A stretch of DNA of 64,000 bases from Mycteria americana. Its lineage: Eukaryota; Chordata; Aves; Ciconiiformes; Ciconiidae. Under the pieces are notes generated by a model. The model ran no database searches. It was not told the origin of the DNA and saw only the letters and a list, made by a program, of their open reading frames with translations. The stretch is from contig NC_134370.1 of the NCBI RefSeq assembly GCF_035582795.1, forward strand, positions 55,043,501 to 55,107,500, given 5' to 3'. Below are positions 36,444 to 50,134 of this stretch, in pieces (position 1 is the stretch's first letter; every line of letters starts with the position of its first letter). Both the position numbers and the translations under genes were made by a program.

Positions 36444-39059
36444 TCCCCCTCCGCGGCCCTCCCCCGCGGAACTTGCGTCCCCGTGCTGGCTCTTGTGCCG
36501 CGAAAGTGCCCGATGTCCTCGCGTGGGGTGAAACTGGGTAAAGTCGCAGGGGGACGCCGCCCCCGAGACATTTGTCCTCGGGATGCCGAGGTCCCAATGC
36601 AGGGCGGCATTCCCTCTACTCCCGGGAATTTTGGGTGGTGCAGGTGCAGCATGGGGAGGGGGGCTTTGAGAGGAGACCCAGACGGGTCCATGTGTCACTC
36701 AGCCACCTCCTGGGCAGTGGAAAATAGGGGTTAGGGCTCGCAGGAGCCACTGGAGGCCACTTGGTCCCATTCTCCGGTTACCCACCTCTTGAGTGCTCTA
36801 ACCAGGGCATGCTTTGTGAAAGCTGGACACTGTCCTCCCCTCCTTCCCACAGCTGCAATTCGTGAGCCATCCAGGCCTGCCCGTTTGTTAGCTGTGCTCC
36901 AGGAATGGGTACTAGACTGATCAGAAAGCACCCCGATCCCAGACAGCCTTGGGTGAGAGGCACAAAGCCGGTGCAGCTCAATGCATGAGTGACAGCGTAA
37001 GCCTTAGTGCCAAAGGTCCAAAAAAGAGGCGAGTCTCGTGCGCTGGCCCTGAGCCAGATTGCAGGTGTGGACTTCAGCATTTCAGATGATCAGCTCTTCC
37101 AGGAGCTGGGCTAAGGGAATGCCATAACCCTACACCGCTGTACACAGGCCTAGGCGCACTCACACCTTCAGCTGCAGCCTTGTGCATCTGTCATGAGCAG
37201 CACATTCCTCGGTAATCAAAGGAGTTACAACCAAAGCAGATGATTTCGTTTGAAAGAAATTGCAGAACAAACACCTATTACAGCATTTTTGAAATAGATT
37301 ATCCTCTGTCTCTGTGTAATTACCTTGAAATAATTAAGACCACGAGAAAACACAGTTATGGATATGCAACGTCCTTGCCCGTTACAATGTTAACGATCAT
37401 GCTGCTATGGCTATATGCTGGTTCCTGATGTGGAGAATGCTGAAGAGAGGGAAGTAATTTGCATTGGAAAAATTGAAACTGCACTGAACTACCAGTGCCT
37501 CACCCTCTATGTACAAAGCATCTGTTGTCTTCTGCCTCTCAGCTCCCTGTCCCCAGGGCAAGATACTGAGCTATCAACATGACAAGGATCTGATGAAGAG
37601 AGGAAGAAAGAATTGCCCAGGCCCAGAGGAATGAATGAAGGGTCTGCATTTAGTATTCAGCATCTTTTCTGTTCTTTTCCCAGCTACTATTCTCTTCTCC
37701 ATCTGAGGAAGGTAATATAGCCCAAGGCAAATGAGACAGAACAACCACTTGTATTTGGATTTCTCTCAACTCAAGATTGGCTGCATGTTACACAATTCTT
37801 TTTGTGCGAAGGTGTCTTGTGCCTACAAACAATTGGCATTTCCGTATGAATCATCCACTGTCTTAACTCCTGGTTGTAATGCTGCTTTCAGAGTGGGTTT
37901 GCAGGTGGAGAATAGGTTTATCTTCAAAAACAGGAGCATGTTCCTTCACAAGTATGTCACCTACCCACTGGGCTGTCCCTTAGCAGTGGTCATTACTTGT
38001 TCCTGGTCATTCTGATGAGCAGAAATGTCTCCATTTAAATTCTCGTATGCAGCCAGCTGGTGGCCTTTGTGGTTTCAGCTGGGAAGGAGTTCATATACCT
38101 GTGAGATTCTCCTGGTTAGTGAGAAGTTGTGCCTTCTGGACTTCATTCTCCTTCGGGAAAAGGTGCGTACACAGGGCTGTCTAGTCACTGCAAGGCACAA
38201 ACTGGAGAACTGCTTTTCTAAGAACAGGCACAGAGACTAAACGTGTGCCACACTATAGGAAAGGACATCCCCTCCCATACGCTAGAGCATGAGAGAGTAA
38301 GGCATAATAATTGGATCTCTGGGAGAATTTGCAAGGTCTGCATCAGCTCTGAGAACTTTGATAATTTTGATGGAAATCTTATTGGTGCAGATGAGGAAAA
38401 GACTTGTCCATGGATAATACAAAGACAGATAATACAAATGCAGTTTTCTCAGTTTTAGTCTACATTAGTAGCAGCTCTCCCCATTTCTTGGAAAATAGCA
38501 GCAGGCCATGTCTACCTGATTTACCAATATCTGTTTGAACAGGAGCATCTTCTACTTTTGGGCACATGCTCAAATTAAAATCCTCCAAGAAGGAATAACC
38601 TGCATGCACGGTTAGTAGTCTACTTTTTTCAGATACTCTATGAATCATCTCCTTCCCCTCCCCCAGTGAGCAAGCTGCACAAGTGTACTAAGGAGTCTAA
38701 TTTGTTTTCTGCCTTGCTAGTTGGCTGTGTATCCCATACATCCACCTGCAGTCTCTTTAGCTCTTGTGTAGGCTGTGTGGTCCTATGTGCATAGTAAACA
38801 TTTGAAAATACCTTATAATCTTTAAGCTCTGCCAAGGCTGACATGAGCATGTAGAAGTGAGACTCAAAAGAAAAAAAAATCAACAAATACCTCTCTTTGC
38901 ATGAAAGCAACATTTGGAATAACTTTTTCTCCATCCCCAAAGCTCTGATACGCTATGGGGATTATGGAGCCAGCCACTAGTATCGAGTGAGCACCTGGTA
39001 CCCCCAGGTAGGAAAAAGGAAGTTCAAGAGAAGATGTTGCAGCAATATGAGACATACAC

Positions 39060-39420
39060 AGAAGGGCTGCAGAAAAGGTCAAAGTTACAGAATTATTTTT
39101 GGATGAAGACAGGATAAACAGATTTGGCATCTTCAGCTTGGACAAAAGACAATGGTGGGGAATGGGCAACAGAGGCATAGAAGATCATGACCGGTACGCA
39201 GAAGTGAATGGGAAAGGCTATTCATTATTTCCTACCCTTGGGAACAATGGATTTGAAGTAAACCAGGCACCACATTTATGCGCGAAATTAAATTATAGCA
39301 GAGGATATTCTGATTATGAAAAGTATAAATGCTCTCAAAAAGCAGCTGGATAAACTCATGGAAGACAAGTTATGAGGGCTATAGAACATGAAGATATGTC
39401 TACAACTACTGATTCAGACA
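39060..39420 (+). mobile_element. Ancient CR1 LINE 3'-end fragment
   Basis: The plus strand reads GATTTGGCATCTTCAGCTTGG, then sequence resembling the CR1 consensus around the C-terminus of the reverse transcriptase ORF. Recognisable pieces are SLDKRQW, the spaced 'AATGGGAAAGGCTATTCATTAT' region and 'GCAGCTGGATAAACTCATGG' near 39341. It is degenerate with indels, so old. The family was recalled from memory; boundaries are approximate and the fragment may extend to about 39530. Confidence 0.5.
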
Positions 39421-41403
39421 GTCCTTGAACTGTGGGTTTGCTTTCTTGACAGCTCTCCTGTGACAGGACCTCTGACCACTATCTTTTCAGCCTCAACATG
39501 ACAGACTCCCCACCAATAGTGGTAAAGGTGACAGGCTTCTAGCGAGCAACAGTTCTCTGCTCTGAAAGGAGCTCTCGTGCCCAGCATCTGTCCTTGCCTA
39601 GGGCAAGCTCTGCATGTGTTTCTGGCTGCAGCTCATTATTCCACATCTGCCATTCTCTCTCACCCCCAAGAAGTGACAATCCAGAGAGTCACTCCCTATT
39701 TCACTCCCTGAGAGAACAGGGAGAAACGTCTGCTTGGTTTCAGCTTGTCCCTGTTTGCCAGGACCCGTGACCTTACCTCCCTGGTTCTGATACAGTCTGA
39801 AGTAGATTTGCCACAGTTTGCAGCTCTTTTTCCCTGCAAGGGTCATAGCACGCTGTTGTAAGCATTTCATGCTGTCTGTGGTTTGAACGTGGTGCTAGCT
39901 TACAGAAACAAAATGGGGGAATAGAAAGTAAATCACTACTTGGGAATTAGTTTGACTAAAACAACAGTATTCTACTGATTTTTACAGTTGGACAGACTAC
40001 ACAAAAGGTATACACAGTCATACAGACTGCTCATAGACAATATACAATGTGGCGGCAGAACATAATCTGACCAGGATGCTGAGCTTTCAGTTCAAAACCT
40101 GCCAGCGCTTTGTGAATGCAATGATTCAAAGGCACAGCAGGTTAATTACAAGATGACACTACAGTATGAATATCTGGAGCAATAGCTCTTGTGAAACAGC
40201 TAATATAATTACACAGAAACTGCAAGAAATTTAAAGTGTAGGCACCTTCTTCATTTTTTGCAGACTACCTTGTTCCACACCACCAGCATTACTGAAATGT
40301 TTTTTTTTTTCCCAGGAGGTCCAAAGATCATTATGCTGCAGGAAAAATGAAACAGGATGTCACAGAATCAACAGGACTTTATATGAAAAGCCCTTGGTCA
40401 CAAAATGGGCAACAGAGCATACAATACATGGAGTAGGAAGTAGGTCTGCCCTCACAGAATAGCAGATCATAAAAGGATTCCTGCAGGAGTGGGTAGCCTG
40501 GTCTTACCTTAACAAATTGCCTAAATGTAGGCACGATAAAAGGCTGATTTTTTTTTCATCAAAATCTCCTCTCCATCTTCAGGCTAACTGCTGACAGAGT
40601 CCAGAGGAAGAAGAAAAGTTCCAATAACACTTGATCAACTGGAATATTAATCCTGTGGGGTTTGGGAATAATTGCAGAGTTACAAATTGAACAAGAACTC
40701 ACACCTGTGGTCATTAAGGTTATAAAGTCCCATTTGTATTGCTACAAAAATGAGGTGTTATAATTAACTTCTAATAGCCTTCACTTTCCGGGGGGATTAA
40801 AATCTATTCTGCCTTCATCATCCCTAAGGCATGAAATCCATTTATAGCAGAGATTATCAAATGGACAGACGCATGTAAAATATTTCAGGACCAGACTCAG
40901 TAAGACCTGTGGGCTTGATCACCTATTTTTCCTCAGAGCCATTTCTTTTTTCTGCTAGCTTTCACCTTTGTATTCTACAGACACACACTTAGCTCAGCAT
41001 CATTTAACTCTCACGCTCTCTTTTTTTGGGCATTACAGCTAGCATGAAAATTTTAGCCTGCTAATGGTCATAAAACAGCTCGTTTAGGGGACGCATATCA
41101 GAAACCGAGCCCCCAAATTCAGTAGTCATAGGTCCCCTTATATGCAATATACAAACCAATATATAATATTTACAGTTCTTGTCTTGAGCAATAATTCGTC
41201 TTTCACTGGCAAATACATCTGTGCTGCATTTGGAACTGCTGTGGTTTATAGTTACCCTTTTGAAGCAACATAACACATACAGCTATCTGAATGTCCAGCT
41301 TGGTTTAGGTACAAGCATCATATCACTTCTCAAACCTATCGATATAACTGTCACTTAACACTCTTGGTACATGGCTAATACAGGATTAGTACAGAAACTC
41401 AGA

Positions 41404-41417
41404 GCCCCCCCTGCTGA
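41404..41417 (-). promoter_or_regulatory. CTCF-like motif between MYZAP and CGNL1
   Basis: The minus strand reads TCAGCAGGGGGGGC, 12 of 14 positions of the CTCF core. About 5 kb upstream of the MYZAP CpG island. Confidence 0.3.
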
Positions 41418-44400
41418 CCTCACATATACAAATTTGTAATTAGGAATTCCCAAACCAGGAGTTTGAAATGTACAATATACATTTTACTTTGCAAAGCCCT
41501 CAGGACCCATTGCAGTACCCATTTTATGTGATTATTTCAGTTATGGTTGAATTGAATAAAAAAAGAAATTCCTGCAGTTACCTGCAATAACAGCTTGATT
41601 CCATCTTTACTGATAATGTAGAGTCACAGACTGTAATTGCAATAAATGTTTCTTTTAATGTTTTCTGCTTTTAATTGTTGTCCTGCTTCCTACTTAAAGT
41701 CCATTTTCCTGCTGAGGTTCCTAAAGTACTTTTTAACTATATATCAATAAAGTCACAAAATGCTAGACAGCTCAATAAATAATACAAGGCAATGTGCACT
41801 ATCATTTCCTCTGGAAGAGACAGGAAAGACAAAAGAGAATGGGTTAGTCACTCAAAGCCATGTCTGGGCAAGAAGATAGAGCAAGTCCCTCAAAGCCAGT
41901 CAGGTAATGATAATAGTAACAGGATTCTGCCATGTACCTTTATGCATATATATGTATGTCAGCGTATTTCACACAGTTTGTGCACCTAGCAGTTAGAAAA
42001 GTGAGGATTACACCTGGTAGCTATGATTTGCAGACTCAGACTGTTAAAAAGCAATTTATAGGGAAATAAAAATTACTGCTAAAATTTTAAAGAAGGCTGC
42101 AAAGCTCTAGAAGGGCATGTTTTTCAGGAAAAAAGATATATATTTAGCTTTATTTGGGAGGGCTTTTGATTGAGCATGTCTGTAAGTCATAATATTTACA
42201 CAGCTATAGTAATGGCTTTTATTTTATTAAATAAAAAATAAAAGCTTGGACTTTACCAAAATCAACTGAGAGATTTGAAATGTATCAAGACAAATATAGG
42301 ACAGTTTCATTTATCATGAATGAAAAAAATAGCACTGTCATTTTTCAATCACAAATTCTTAGGTATTTAGATAGCATCATTTCAGATTTTGCTGAAGCAT
42401 ATAGGGCATCAATCCAGTTCTGATTCAGCAGAAAAAGTACCACCCCTTGATTCATCTTCACCATTTCCTCTTTCACGTAGGTCTCCCATTCAGCTAACAA
42501 CTGGGTCACAGCCCATAGCAATGCGGCCCAAGACACACGTGCAATACTAGAAGCCTGTCATTCATTCTTCAGTTGTAGGTTTTGGTTTAGCCAGTCCACG
42601 CAAGCAGGACAGTTCAGCGTAAATGTCATGTAAAAATAATGCAGCACGGGAGCAGCAGCATTGTTCACACAGGGGTGTGACTTGGCCAGGTCATGTAATT
42701 GAACTGGTTAAGGTAGGTAGAAGAGTAGAAAACAGGCACGCCCCACCATTAGCACCACAGTTATATTGTTAGGTAGCTGCATTTAAAACCATATTCCACT
42801 CCCTGGAGATAATATCAAAGGATAGATCTCTTCCAAAAGACTGATTTCAGTATTGTCATTGTGGCAGGAAATAAGGAAATTTTAGAGGCAGAAATAAACT
42901 GTAGATTGCAAGTTCTTCTATAAGTGTAGGAATGGACATATTTCAGGGAGTGGGAGCATTAAGGACAGGAAATCACTACATGTATTTGACTGACTTCTTT
43001 TAGTTTACAAAGGGGAAGACGAGACACATTTCACCTTTATTTCTCCACAGGAAAGGAAACATAGAAGAGGAAGAAGGGGAAAAACTATATTCTGCTTCAG
43101 CTCTATTTTATGATAGAAGGCCAGAATAGCGAGTGGTGCACTTCAGCCCTGCTTCAGGGCAGAGGATGATGGAACATCTTTCTAACCAACAAAGCAACCA
43201 GGCATTTGTCTAGAACATCTGCATAGATGCTACAGAAGTTCTTGGTTGTCTGGCTTCCCCTTGTTTTAGACCCGGTTTAGGGGTTAGACCCGGTTAGGGC
43301 CTCCCTGTTCCCCATCCCAGAATGATGCACATGGGAATTTAGCGGTTCTTAATGACTCTCCCAGCCTGTTCACACACATAGCTGGGACAGGGAGCTGTGC
43401 ATAAAAGTTGTGAAGTATAAGTGGAAGATCTGGTTCTATTATTTATTTTCTTTCTACGTACTAAAAAGAAGTTTATTAGAAGTCATATAAAAAGAAAATA
43501 AGGTGGAAGGGGAGGTACTTATTTTAACCATAAAATATCAGGTCGTACTGACTCTTGATATCAGGGGACTTTCATCAGGAAAACTTTCATCCCTTCAGCT
43601 CCAAAAAACATTCTAGTGGACCTATCTGTATCTACAGTATAAGGAAATTTTCTTATCCTGTGACCAAGAATTGTCTCATTTCCTCTGTGTATAAGTCATT
43701 ACAATAATAGAAAAAGAAGTAAAGTTATAATCAATACAGGAGATATTGTTGGGCCTAACTGAAGTAAAGTTATTAGGAGGGAGTGTAGGGAGCACTAAAT
43801 AGTTAAGGCTACTTACTAAGAGATCAACCACAATGACTAAATATTACTTAGGGAAATGCCCCTCTAACGACAGACCCAGTCCTAGGAAGGAAATGCATTC
43901 ACACAGCTAACCACTTATATACTTGGTCACGCACTGTGTGAATCTGGATGGCCACTCCCCAGATTTCCAGTGTGTCATCCTTCAGGCCACTTCAGCCCAG
44001 GAGGAGGAGTATGTTTTTCCTTCACCTGCATATGGTGCATCATCCAGTTAGCAAGAATGCAGCTGAGAGTAGCATGGTTCTGGGTCCTGATCACAGAGAA
44101 GAGATTTGAACTATTCCAGGAAGGCACTTTCAAGAAATATTACAGACTTTGAAATGGATCAAACCACTATCAGTGACTTGGACCAGTAGAGCAGGATTTC
44201 CTGACATTCTGCCTGCTTGATGATAATGCGAAATCTAAATAAACCTGTGGCTTTTGAGTGACAAAAGCTGGTCTACAAAAGGAAATAAACCAGTTTTGCA
44301 AGATCACTCATAATTCAGAAATTAACGTTTCTACTATGAAATTAAATTGTATCTGCAGTGGAACTATTCCCATCTCTAGAGAAAACCACAACAAAAAGTA

Positions 44401-45974
44401 GTGAGTACTTGATCAAAAGACCTTTGAAATGACTTGAAAGACCCATTCACTTCCATGGGGTTTTGTCTTATTCCGTAAATTTATTCCGATCAGGAGATTT
44501 GGATGGCAGAAGTCTCCATAAAATTCTTTCCCTGCATTTCAGAAAGTGCCTAAAATTTTACTGTGCCTAATGTAACTACTTGAATCCAAGGGAAATGCAG
44601 AAAAAAAAATACACAGAAAGCCATGCACAGTGACTATATTATGACAAACTCCTTGCAGGCTCTGGGGAAGGCTGGTTCTCTTTTGCATCACTCTTAACTC
44701 CATTTTATCTTACTCTTTCTATTCAGATGCCTGGCCCTGTCTCTAGTGCTTTTGACATGACTTTGTAAAAAGATTTCAAACTATGTCTGTTGATGAAGTC
44801 TTTAGTTGCCCAAATTAATTTTAATAATATATATTTAATTTTGTAGATATAGATTTCTGAAAGGTGTCATTAGCATTAACTTGAAAATTGAATTTCCCTG
44901 AATGATTAACTGCTATTCTTTCTCATAACTTCACCATGCTTAGGCATTTTGCTGCATTTCTGGCCTACCCACATTGCTTCTTCAAGAAGTTTATTTATTA
45001 TAGGTTAATAGAGCACCATTCCCACCTCTGGAAATCTTTGAGAGGAGTTACCTGAAAGCTTGAAAAGCTATCGGAGTGGCTGGACTGAGTAACACATGGG
45101 ATTCTATTAGGCCTCCTTGAGTTGGCCTAATAGGGCACATATCCTATACCTTGCTTGGGCAGAATCTCATCTTCACCTGGTAGGAGGAAACAGAAATGGC
45201 ATATCTCAAGAGACATATTTAAATTCTTCCCTGTTGCAGGTTTGGTTTTTGCATAAGCATTTCAGCATGGAAAGCGAGCACTATAGGGCTGCTATATGTA
45301 TTCCAAAATGCAGCTTCTGCAAGGGGTGTTCTTTTCCCATTAGCTTTGTCTAAGTATAGCTCACTAAGCTTTTTTTTAAGTGCACACACACACAGCCACA
45401 TGCGTGACTTGATTAACAATGTCTTTTAGTTAGTACAACTTAATCTTGCTGATTTTAGAACTGCAGTATTCTAATGTAAGCAGAGAAAGCAGATATAAGA
45501 GGGGTATGGATAGTAAGGAATGCTTAGAACAGACCTGTCTGGAACACCTATTCTCCCTGCTGCAGAACAAGAACATAAAGACAGAAAAAAATCACTAAAA
45601 GACAATTGCCCTACTTCTGCTCTCGTTTTTACTAGCATCTGTCTGATAATAACTGAGAAGTAAACAGAGGTGCTCTGGATATTAATGTGGGTTAATAGAA
45701 TTAAAGTAGTACAAAGGAATATCTTATTACTTTTTATAATTAACCTGGAGATCCATTGCTGCCACAGGTCACTGAACAAAGAAGTTACTAGCATTGAAGG
45801 AAGAGATACATACAGATATGTACACAGGGTCAGGTTTGGGTCAGACAAAATGGTGAGCTAGCTAGCATGAAATCAGCCAGAGCTATCAATCAGGTTTACC
45901 CCATGGCTAGCAATGATCACAGAGAGACTGACAGTAGTCTCCTGTGACATAACTTACAATAGACACGGGGGGAA

Positions 45975-46060
45975 GGAAAGGAGGGGATTTGCTTTCCTAT
46001 GGGGCCCTGGGAATTGGCCACTGTTGAAAACAGGACATTAGACCATCACTCTGCCCCCGG
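45975..46060 (+). mobile_element. Short ancient CR1-like 3'UTR fragment
   Basis: Contains GAATTGGCCACTGTTGAAAA then ACAGGACATTAGACCAT, resembling the 3'UTR segment of ancient sauropsid CR1 elements ('ggcactggccactgt...gacaggatactgggctagat'). Too short and diverged to be certain. Confidence 0.4.
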
Positions 46061-47643
46061 AAATTTCTATATTCTTACCTTTTAGAGAAATATTTACCAA
46101 ATGATTAATATAGTAACACAAGGCCCAATCCTCCGCCCTCTAAAATCAATAGCAAAATTCCCAGTAATTTCTACAGACGTTGCACAGAGACTATAATATA
46201 TTAATACATTAATAGCATGCACTGCATACCTTGAAAACACCTGATGGTTGTTCATTTTCTAGCTCATTTTATTTGAGAAAACCATTTGGGGGAGTAACAA
46301 GCACTTTAGAAATCTTCAATCCGCTATCCTATTGACACACAGTGTACTTTTGCTAAAGCATTAGAATGAAAAGTACACCAAAATATTCTGACAGCAGACA
46401 GGCTAGCAAGCTCTTAAGGAGGAGTTTTGTTACATTTCCCACTTCTCCTCATATGACTGGAGTTATAGAATCTCTATGAATTTTGAGGTTCTCCTGTGTT
46501 GATATGCATGTTTAGTATTTTGATGAATTAACAAGAGAAAGAAAATACTTAGCCAAAAAGATCCCACAGAATTAAACATTGGACAAAAATCGTTGAAGTG
46601 GCCTCCAGAATTGTATTCCTGCGGAGCATTTCTGTCCCATCCTTCAGGAGACAATGGTGAAGCAGATTTCTCAATAGAATATTGTTTTCCTTTCCTTGGC
46701 TTATGCAAGGGTCAGTGGCCAACGTAGGCATAAATTGCAATGGAAGATGGGTGTAACTAGAACAGTTTCCAGGTCCTACCCAGTTGGCCAAATCTTCTTA
46801 TTTAATGGTATGCCTTTTCTGCATAAATCTGCTGTAACCATAAACAGGATCTCATCCTCAGATTTGGAATTATTTCAGCATAAAGGTGATTCTCTGATGG
46901 CAATGGAAGGATCTAGAAAAATAATCAGTTGAAACATATTTGGATATTTGGCTGAAGTTTTGACCCTGATGGGAACCTGACATTAACTTCCACATCTCTA
47001 GGTTGGATTTTTGCAATGCAGGACGACCACACAAACATACAGATGAACACCAGCATTAAGGATACCCGAAATAAGGTGAGGGGTTTTTTTGCATGCTTGC
47101 TACTGGCCCACGTCCACAGATTTCTTGAGTGCATATTGTCAACCACATAGCTTTAAGATTGTTTGTAATCTGTTTCTGTATTGCCAAAATAGCACTGCTG
47201 GCATAGTTCAAATGTCTTTGTTTGTTTCCCCCATCTACAGAACCTATACAATTTCTTCAGTTTTTAACCTCTTGTGGCTGATGTTGTTTATTCATTTTCT
47301 ATTAATACCGCAGACGTTTGGCGTAGTTTCCACAGATCCCATCAAATTCTCTGGAAAGTTTTCAGCCTGTGGTTAGATTGCTCTTTGCCTGACAGTACCA
47401 GAAATAGCTGCAGTATAGAGGTCAGGTTCCTTGGCTACCTTTAAGTTAGCATGTTTAGGTACCAGCAAGCACTTTGCAACAGCAACACAAAGGTTATAAT
47501 TCACTGACTTACCCTGTTATGTAGAAATAACTTGAATTGCAGTTTCTGTAGCCCCATATGGTCTAGACACTTATAATTGCTTTGGCTGAATTTTTAGCGG
47601 TCTTTTGGTAAATACCATCTGATCATTTTAATGTAAAACCTTC

Positions 47644-48172
47644 TGTTCTGGTTTTGGCTGGGATAGAGTTAATTTTCTTCCTAGTAGCTGGTATAACACT
47701 GTGGTTTGGATTTAGTATCAGAATAATGTGATAACACACTGATGTTTTAGCTGTTGCTAAGTAGTGCTGATACTAGTCAAGGACTTTTCAGCTTCCCCTG
47801 CTCTGCCAGGTGCACAAGAAGCTGGGAGGGGGCACAGCCAAGATAGTTGATCCAAACTAGGCAAAGGGCTATTCCATATGATATGATGTCATGCTTAGTA
47901 TATAAACAGGGGGAGTTGGCCAGGGGGCAGAGAGTCAGTAGGGTGGTCAGTCAGTAGGTGGTGAGCAATTCCATTGTGCATCACTTGTTTTGTACATTCT
48001 TTTATTATTATTTTCTCTTCCTCTGCTGTCCTATTAAACTGTCTTTATCTCAACCCACAGGTTTTACCTTTTTTCCAATTCTCTCCCCCATCCCACTGGG
48101 GGTGGGAGGAGGGGAGAGGGTGAGCGAGCAGCTGTGTGGTGCTTGGTTGCTGACTGGGTTTAAATCACGACA
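47644..48172 (+). mobile_element. Solo LTR, avian ERVL-type
   Basis: A 529-bp element from TG to CA flanked by perfect 5-bp target duplications CCTTC (47639-47643 and 48173-48177), as expected for ERVL-class integration. It shows LTR promoter structure: TATATAAAC at 47899, and ATTAAA poly(A) signal at 48033 in CTATTAAACTGTC, then a pyrimidine- and G-rich R/U5-like end. I recognise the CTGGTTTTGGCTGGGATAGA start as a very common bird LTR family. There is no internal retroviral sequence, so this is a solo LTR left by recombination. It lies in the CGNL1-MYZAP intergenic DNA, in antisense to both genes. Confidence 0.88.
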
Positions 48173-50134
48173 CCTTCCAAAAAGATTATGTTTTCCCTGT
48201 GTGGAAATTCTGAGGTTTCCCTTGGGCTAGAACAGCATGATTTTGTACAGAGCTTGGTGATACAAGTGGGGAACCACTTGTGGTCTTGTTAACCTATAAA
48301 ATTTTACAGATTCCTGAGGGCATGGCTAGTGTAGGCCACCAGTAAATAAACCACATGCATTTCACCACAGTTCATTCTGTCCTGTGTGAATTCCGGAAAA
48401 GTGAAGGATCTGTTAGGGCCCACACTGTGAAATGGTGACTGCTCAAAACTCACTAGTCTGCAGATGTCATATTCTGCACATCAAGAACAGTACCTTTGCA
48501 ACTGGGCTGGCCACTGGTGTTGATCCATATTCCAGTAAGCAAACATAAGAGAGATCATGTTTTCAGTGAAAGAGAGAGGTACTAGGATCTTATCAAAAGG
48601 GAAACTTTGTCTTATAAAAAGGGAAACTTCTGAGAAAGATCACAACAAGAAGTGTAAACACTCCAGTCCTCTAACGAAAGCATGAGCATACCTGCTTATA
48701 CTTTTCTTACATTGCTGACGTCTTCCTAGGTCAGTGCCTGAAGTTAAGTGGAATGAACCCAGGTCTAAAGTGGCATTGAAAATCATTTGTTTGAGAATAC
48801 GTTAAAATGTTGAGGCAAAAGACAACTTGGTTTCCCATAAATTCTTTCTGTCCAGCCATAGTCACGAACTACCTCATATTGCCTCCCAGATCATCACTCA
48901 GTATTATGCATACTACAAATGTCCAGACTGCATCAGAGCTGCTGTCTATCTTGTCTGTCAGTGGCCAGTTTCAGAAAGATATGCAAGAACTTCACAGGAG
49001 ATAGATGTTAATTATCCTCCCACTCCCTCTAAATACCTCCCTGGATTTCTAACCATTAGAGACTAGCTTACTTCCTGAACTATAGGTTTAGTAACTCCTG
49101 CTGACACATTTTCATGAATAATGGGTATTCTTACCAGCTATGAACTTTTGTTTCTTGCTAAATTATCAGCAGCAGCACCAGCATGTCTAATCATGCTGTA
49201 TAAAAAAGTACCAATTTTTATTCTCCTTGCTCCATTCAGGTGATTGTCTCCTTGTTACAGTGTTACAAAACGGTAAAGAGTAGATGTTATCTATGCTCTT
49301 TCTGTCCTTCATAAATTAGTTTCTCCAGACTCAGGACCACTCAGTTTTCTGTCCTCTGAGTAAGAATCAGTAAGATGCAATAGTATCTGAGTACTACATA
49401 GGGCAGCAGCACTTTTATAGGAAAGCACCATACCTCTTCTCACATTAGTCACTTTATACACCTTAACATCTTGAATGCTATTTTGACTGTGGTTCTATAC
49501 TGAAAAGGATCTTTGTTGAGCAGCAGGTCACTTTCTGTACAGACTACTTCTTGAATGGCAACCTGGCTGTTCTGTATTGTATTTCATCACTGGAGAATTG
49601 ATATCCAAGGAGGATTAAATAATTTCCCCCATCTTGCAAGAAACTTGTGCTCTGGCAGGAGCTCAATCTCAAGATTCCAATGCTTTGAGATACCCTTTAG
49701 TTTGTCAATCCCTCTTTTAGGTTGGTTTATATATGAACCCTCTTTCCAGAGGGAGTATCACAATTGGCTCCACACCAGTTGCTGCCTGGGAAAACAAGAC
49801 AAAAGGTGCACTATCAGGGCATAATTAACACAAGTCAACAGGGAGGCTGCAATACCTCAGCTGCAATGACAGCCACAGCAGGACTCCCTGGCTGCTTAGC
49901 AGTGCAGAGGGATGAATGTTGCCATCCTCACTATATTGAAGGATGCCAGCAACAAAATAAAGCAGTAGTGCCACTGGGCAATTTATCACCCCCATGGAAA
50001 GTAGTCACCAGCTTCATGGATATAAGTGTGAGATTTTTTGCAACAAACCCCTGTATTTTGGCAAAATGCATACAGTCATGGTATACAGAGGGCATCGCGT
50101 CGTTAAACACAATTCACGATGTATTAAAACATAC

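Larger units (their letters stand above)
36080..36560 (-). promoter_or_regulatory. CpG-island promoter around MYZAP exon 1
   Basis: A sharply GC- and CpG-rich block in otherwise CpG-poor DNA covers MYZAP exon 1 and the 5'-flank. It contains GC boxes (for example GGGGGCGGGGG near 36102 and GGCGGGGGCGGG near 36381) and no TATA box near the start codon. It includes a 23-bp tandem duplication (36398-36443). A CpG-island promoter is unremarkable for the gene; the transcription start cannot be placed from sequence alone. Open frames of up to 248 codons here reflect base composition. Confidence 0.75.

Noticed and set aside
36530..36545. Divergent plus-strand transcript from the CpG island using CTGG|GTAAAG as donor
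   Set aside because: Bidirectional CpG promoters often make such RNAs, but a single donor-like 6-mer is not enough.
35952..36698. Overlapping open frames of 136-248 codons on both strands at the CpG island
   Set aside because: GC-rich DNA has few stop codons; the peptides are Pro/Arg/Gly/Ala-rich without domains. Only the MLRYSSGL segment up to the donor at 36191 is supported as MYZAP exon 1.
43265..43300. Short repeat of TTAGACCCGGTT
   Set aside because: Two imperfect copies only; simple local duplication without further context.
45471..45848. 125-codon minus-strand ORF in the intergenic region
   Set aside because: Hydrophobic and Ser/Leu-rich like translated AT-rich DNA; no recognisable motif or splice context.
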